Origin: Toxoplasma gondii ME49
Lineage: Eukaryota; Apicomplexa; Conoidasida; Eucoccidiorida; Sarcocystidae
Length of the DNA: 64,000 bases
Reading direction: 5' to 3'
Assembly: GCF_000006565.2 (NCBI RefSeq)
Contig: NC_031478.1
Coordinates: forward strand, 665,874 to 729,873
The notes beneath the pieces are model-generated. The model was not told where the DNA came from. It saw only the letters and a list, made by a program, of their open reading frames with translations, and did not search any database. The position numbers and the translations under genes were made by a program. Position 1 is the stretch's first letter; each line of letters begins with the position of its first letter. Positions 62,384-64,000 of the stretch are shown here, piece after piece.

Positions 62384-64000
62384 TCATTCTTTCCTTCGCC
62401 CGGTTTTTTCTCTTTCTTCTCCGTTGTCTTCTCCTTTGTCTTCTTTTTCTTCTTCTCCGTCTTCTTCTCCACCATCTTCGTCGTCACCTTGGTGGCCGTC
62501 GTCTTCGTTTTCTCTTCTTTGCGCTTCTCTTCTCTTTCTTTCTTCTCTCTCTTTCCTGGCGCCTCGAACACCTGTCGCGTTTGCCCGCTGTCGAGGGATG
62601 AGTCGCCTTCGCGCCCCGCTTTCTCTTCTCTCTTCAGCGAGCTGTCTCCTCCCACTCGGGTCTCTCCCGCAGTCCCCTGCCGTCTGCATTTTCCTCCACG
62701 GTTCCTCTCCTCGCTGTCTCCTTTCTCGCGCTCGGAAGCGTCGACCTCTCCGGCTCTCAGAGGAAGCAGAGCGAGAGGAGGAAGAAGAGAGAGAACAGGA
62801 AGCAGAGGGAGAATAGGGAGAAAACGAACGAGAGGAGAGGCGGGAGGCAGGCGAGGACTGGCATTCTGCGACGGGTCTTTCTGTTTGTGTCTGTTGCCAC
62901 TCTGTTTGCCTCCGTCCTCCTGACGCGTACGCAGTCCTCTTGCTCTCGGCCCCATTCGTCTCTCTTCGCTGTTGTGCCGTCCGCACTGGCGAGGAAACAC
63001 CGTGGGTGGTGTCTGCGCTGGACGACGATTGAAGTGACGAGGAGAGAAGAGAAGAAAACGAAGAGGAGAGGAGGGAAGCGGAGAGGAGGGAAGAGGAGAG
63101 AAGCAGAGTACGGCCGACTCCGAACCGTCTTCTTGTTTGTGCGTTCGCGTTGCCGACGGCCCAGGCTTTGCCAGAGTCCTCTCTCGGCGCTACCTCGCAG
63201 CTTTCACCCGTCGTCTTCTCTCCTCCAGCGTGACCTGCGTCCAGGAAGCCTCGAGGAGACAAGCCACACAGAGTTGCTTCGCGCGCGGTCGAGTTCGCGG
63301 CCTCTGGGGTGTCTCTTTTTCTCGCGCCTGCTGCAGAGTCGGGGAACTCTTGAGTTTGGAAACCTGCATACCCGACAAGAGATCCACGAGACAGAACGGG
63401 AGGAACACAAGAAGGCAGCGCCGCGGAGGAACTCTGCAGCGTTGGAGACGAGGGCGACAGAGACACTTGGGTGGAAGGCAGAGACGTTGGAAAGACACGG
63501 TCAGCACCTGCTGAGAGAGAAGGAAGCTCTGCTTCCGTACTGCGTCCTGCCTCGCCGTCCTGCCCAGACACAGGCCGAGACGCTTCAGCAACTGCGGTCG
63601 GCGCAGGACTCCCGTTTTTCATTTCGTTCTCGGACAGAGACGCTGTCGAGACACCTGACGGAGGCCACTTGAGGGAAGTTTCTTTCACATTCTCAACTGA
63701 GGCAGAAGCACAGGTGTGTCTCGGTGCCAGCCAGGTGTGAGTTTCGATTCCTGCAGGTTCTCTCTGTCGGTGAAAACGATTCTCGGACGCCTCTGAAGAG
63801 ACTCGCACAGAGCAACACACCTCCTGGCGCGTCTTGTCAAGACGCGCGACTGTTGTCTGTTGGGCACCCCAGACTTCCTTTCCACTTGCGCCTTTCCCCC
63901 TGTCTGCTTCCCTGAGCAAAGCAGGCGTTCTGTCTCCGCGACCTCCGCCTCCGGATCCGTGTTGCTTCTGCTGGAGATACACCTCAGCGGCGAAGTCGAA
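62384..64000 (-). CDS. Unidentified protein, C-terminal part (5' end beyond the window)
   Basis: The minus-strand frame is open from the window edge to a stop at 62384-62386, about 538 codons. It begins FDFAAEVYLQQKQ at the edge, which reads like the end of a folded region. It then continues as low-complexity Ser/Arg/Glu/Gly sequence with a Ser/Leu-rich block (about 63010-63110) and an acidic Glu/Asp/Gly tail mixed with Lys/Arg. No domain is recognised. Another minus frame (62347-63000) has an equally plausible Lys/Glu-rich tail, so there may be a splice switch between frames, and the exact 3' end is uncertain. The gene is convergent with the M16 protease. Confidence 0.45.
   Translation of the reverse strand, partial: FDFAAEVYLQQKQHGSGGGGRGDRTPALLREADRGKGASGKEVWGAQQTTVARLDKTRQEVCCSVRVSSEASENRFHRQREPAGIETHTWLAPRHTCASASVENVKETSLKWPPSGVSTASLSENEMKNGSPAPTAVAEASRPVSGQDGEAGRSTEAELPSLSAGADRVFPTSLPSTQVSLSPSSPTLQSSSAALPSCVPPVLSRGSLVGYAGFQTQEFPDSAAGARKRDTPEAANSTAREATLCGLSPRGFLDAGHAGGEKTTGESCEVAPREDSGKAWAVGNANAQTRRRFGVGRTLLLSSSLLSASLLSSSFSSLLSSSLQSSSSADTTHGVSSPVRTAQQRRETNGAESKRTAYASGGRRQTEWQQTQTERPVAECQSSPASRLSSRSFSPYSPSASCSLSSSSSRSASSESRRGRRFRARERRQRGEEPWRKMQTAGDCGRDPSGRRQLAEERRESGARRRLIPRQRANATGVRGARKEREERKRREAQRRENEDDGHQGDDEDGGEEDGEEEKEDKGEDNGEEREKTGRRKE

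Noticed and set aside
1..64000. CRISPR arrays, insertion sequences, bacterial operons, rRNA genes
   Set aside because: Nothing of this kind was seen; gene structure is eukaryotic throughout.

Overview
The window looks like nuclear DNA of a coccidian apicomplexan of the Toxoplasma/Neospora/Hammondia type (Sarcocystidae); genus and species cannot be fixed from this stretch alone. The grounds are: multi-exon genes with GT-AG introns and long pyrimidine tracts, Ser-rich insertions in housekeeping proteins, frequent TGCATGC and (TA)n tracts, a bacterial-type HU protein with a secretory leader (expected of an apicoplast protein), and decayed fragments of mitochondrial cob and cox1 scattered in non-coding DNA, as is known for Toxoplasma.

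Layout. 1-788: probable 3' end of a plus-strand gene. 4478-10970 (+): MPN-domain protein, best match COP9 signalosome subunit 6. 12694-15402 (+): splicing factor SF3A2/Prp11. 17505 to about 28539 (+): protein with helical heptatricopeptide-like repeats, probably an organellar RNA-binding protein; its 3' end is uncertain. 28829-32219 (+): large disordered protein ending in a histone-fold-like segment, possibly a TFIID TAF. 34288-35552 (+): HU. 37184-39955 (-): proteasome lid subunit RPN6, convergent with HU. 45390-48568 (+): divergent 14-3-3 protein with an N-terminal extension. 50491-60615 (+): 13-exon M16C metalloprotease of the PreP/falcilysin type. 62384-64000 (-): 3' part of an unidentified gene that runs off the window.

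The genes are unrelated in function and there is no operon. Broad themes are protein turnover (CSN6-like, RPN6, M16 protease), RNA processing (SF3A2, repeat protein), transcription (TAF-like) and organelle biology (HU, M16 protease, repeat protein). Exon models were built by hand. In CSN6 (core), SF3A2, HU, RPN6, the M16 protease and 14-3-3, intron phases close exactly and the joined protein matches its family across junctions.

The observations most worth following are: a 14-3-3 fold that seems to lack the phosphopeptide-binding residues; a short GTGTACGTACAC near-palindrome that sits on three splice junctions of the CSN6-like gene and bounds one whole intron; well-supported GC-AG introns; and at least five mitochondrial DNA insertions at different stages of decay.
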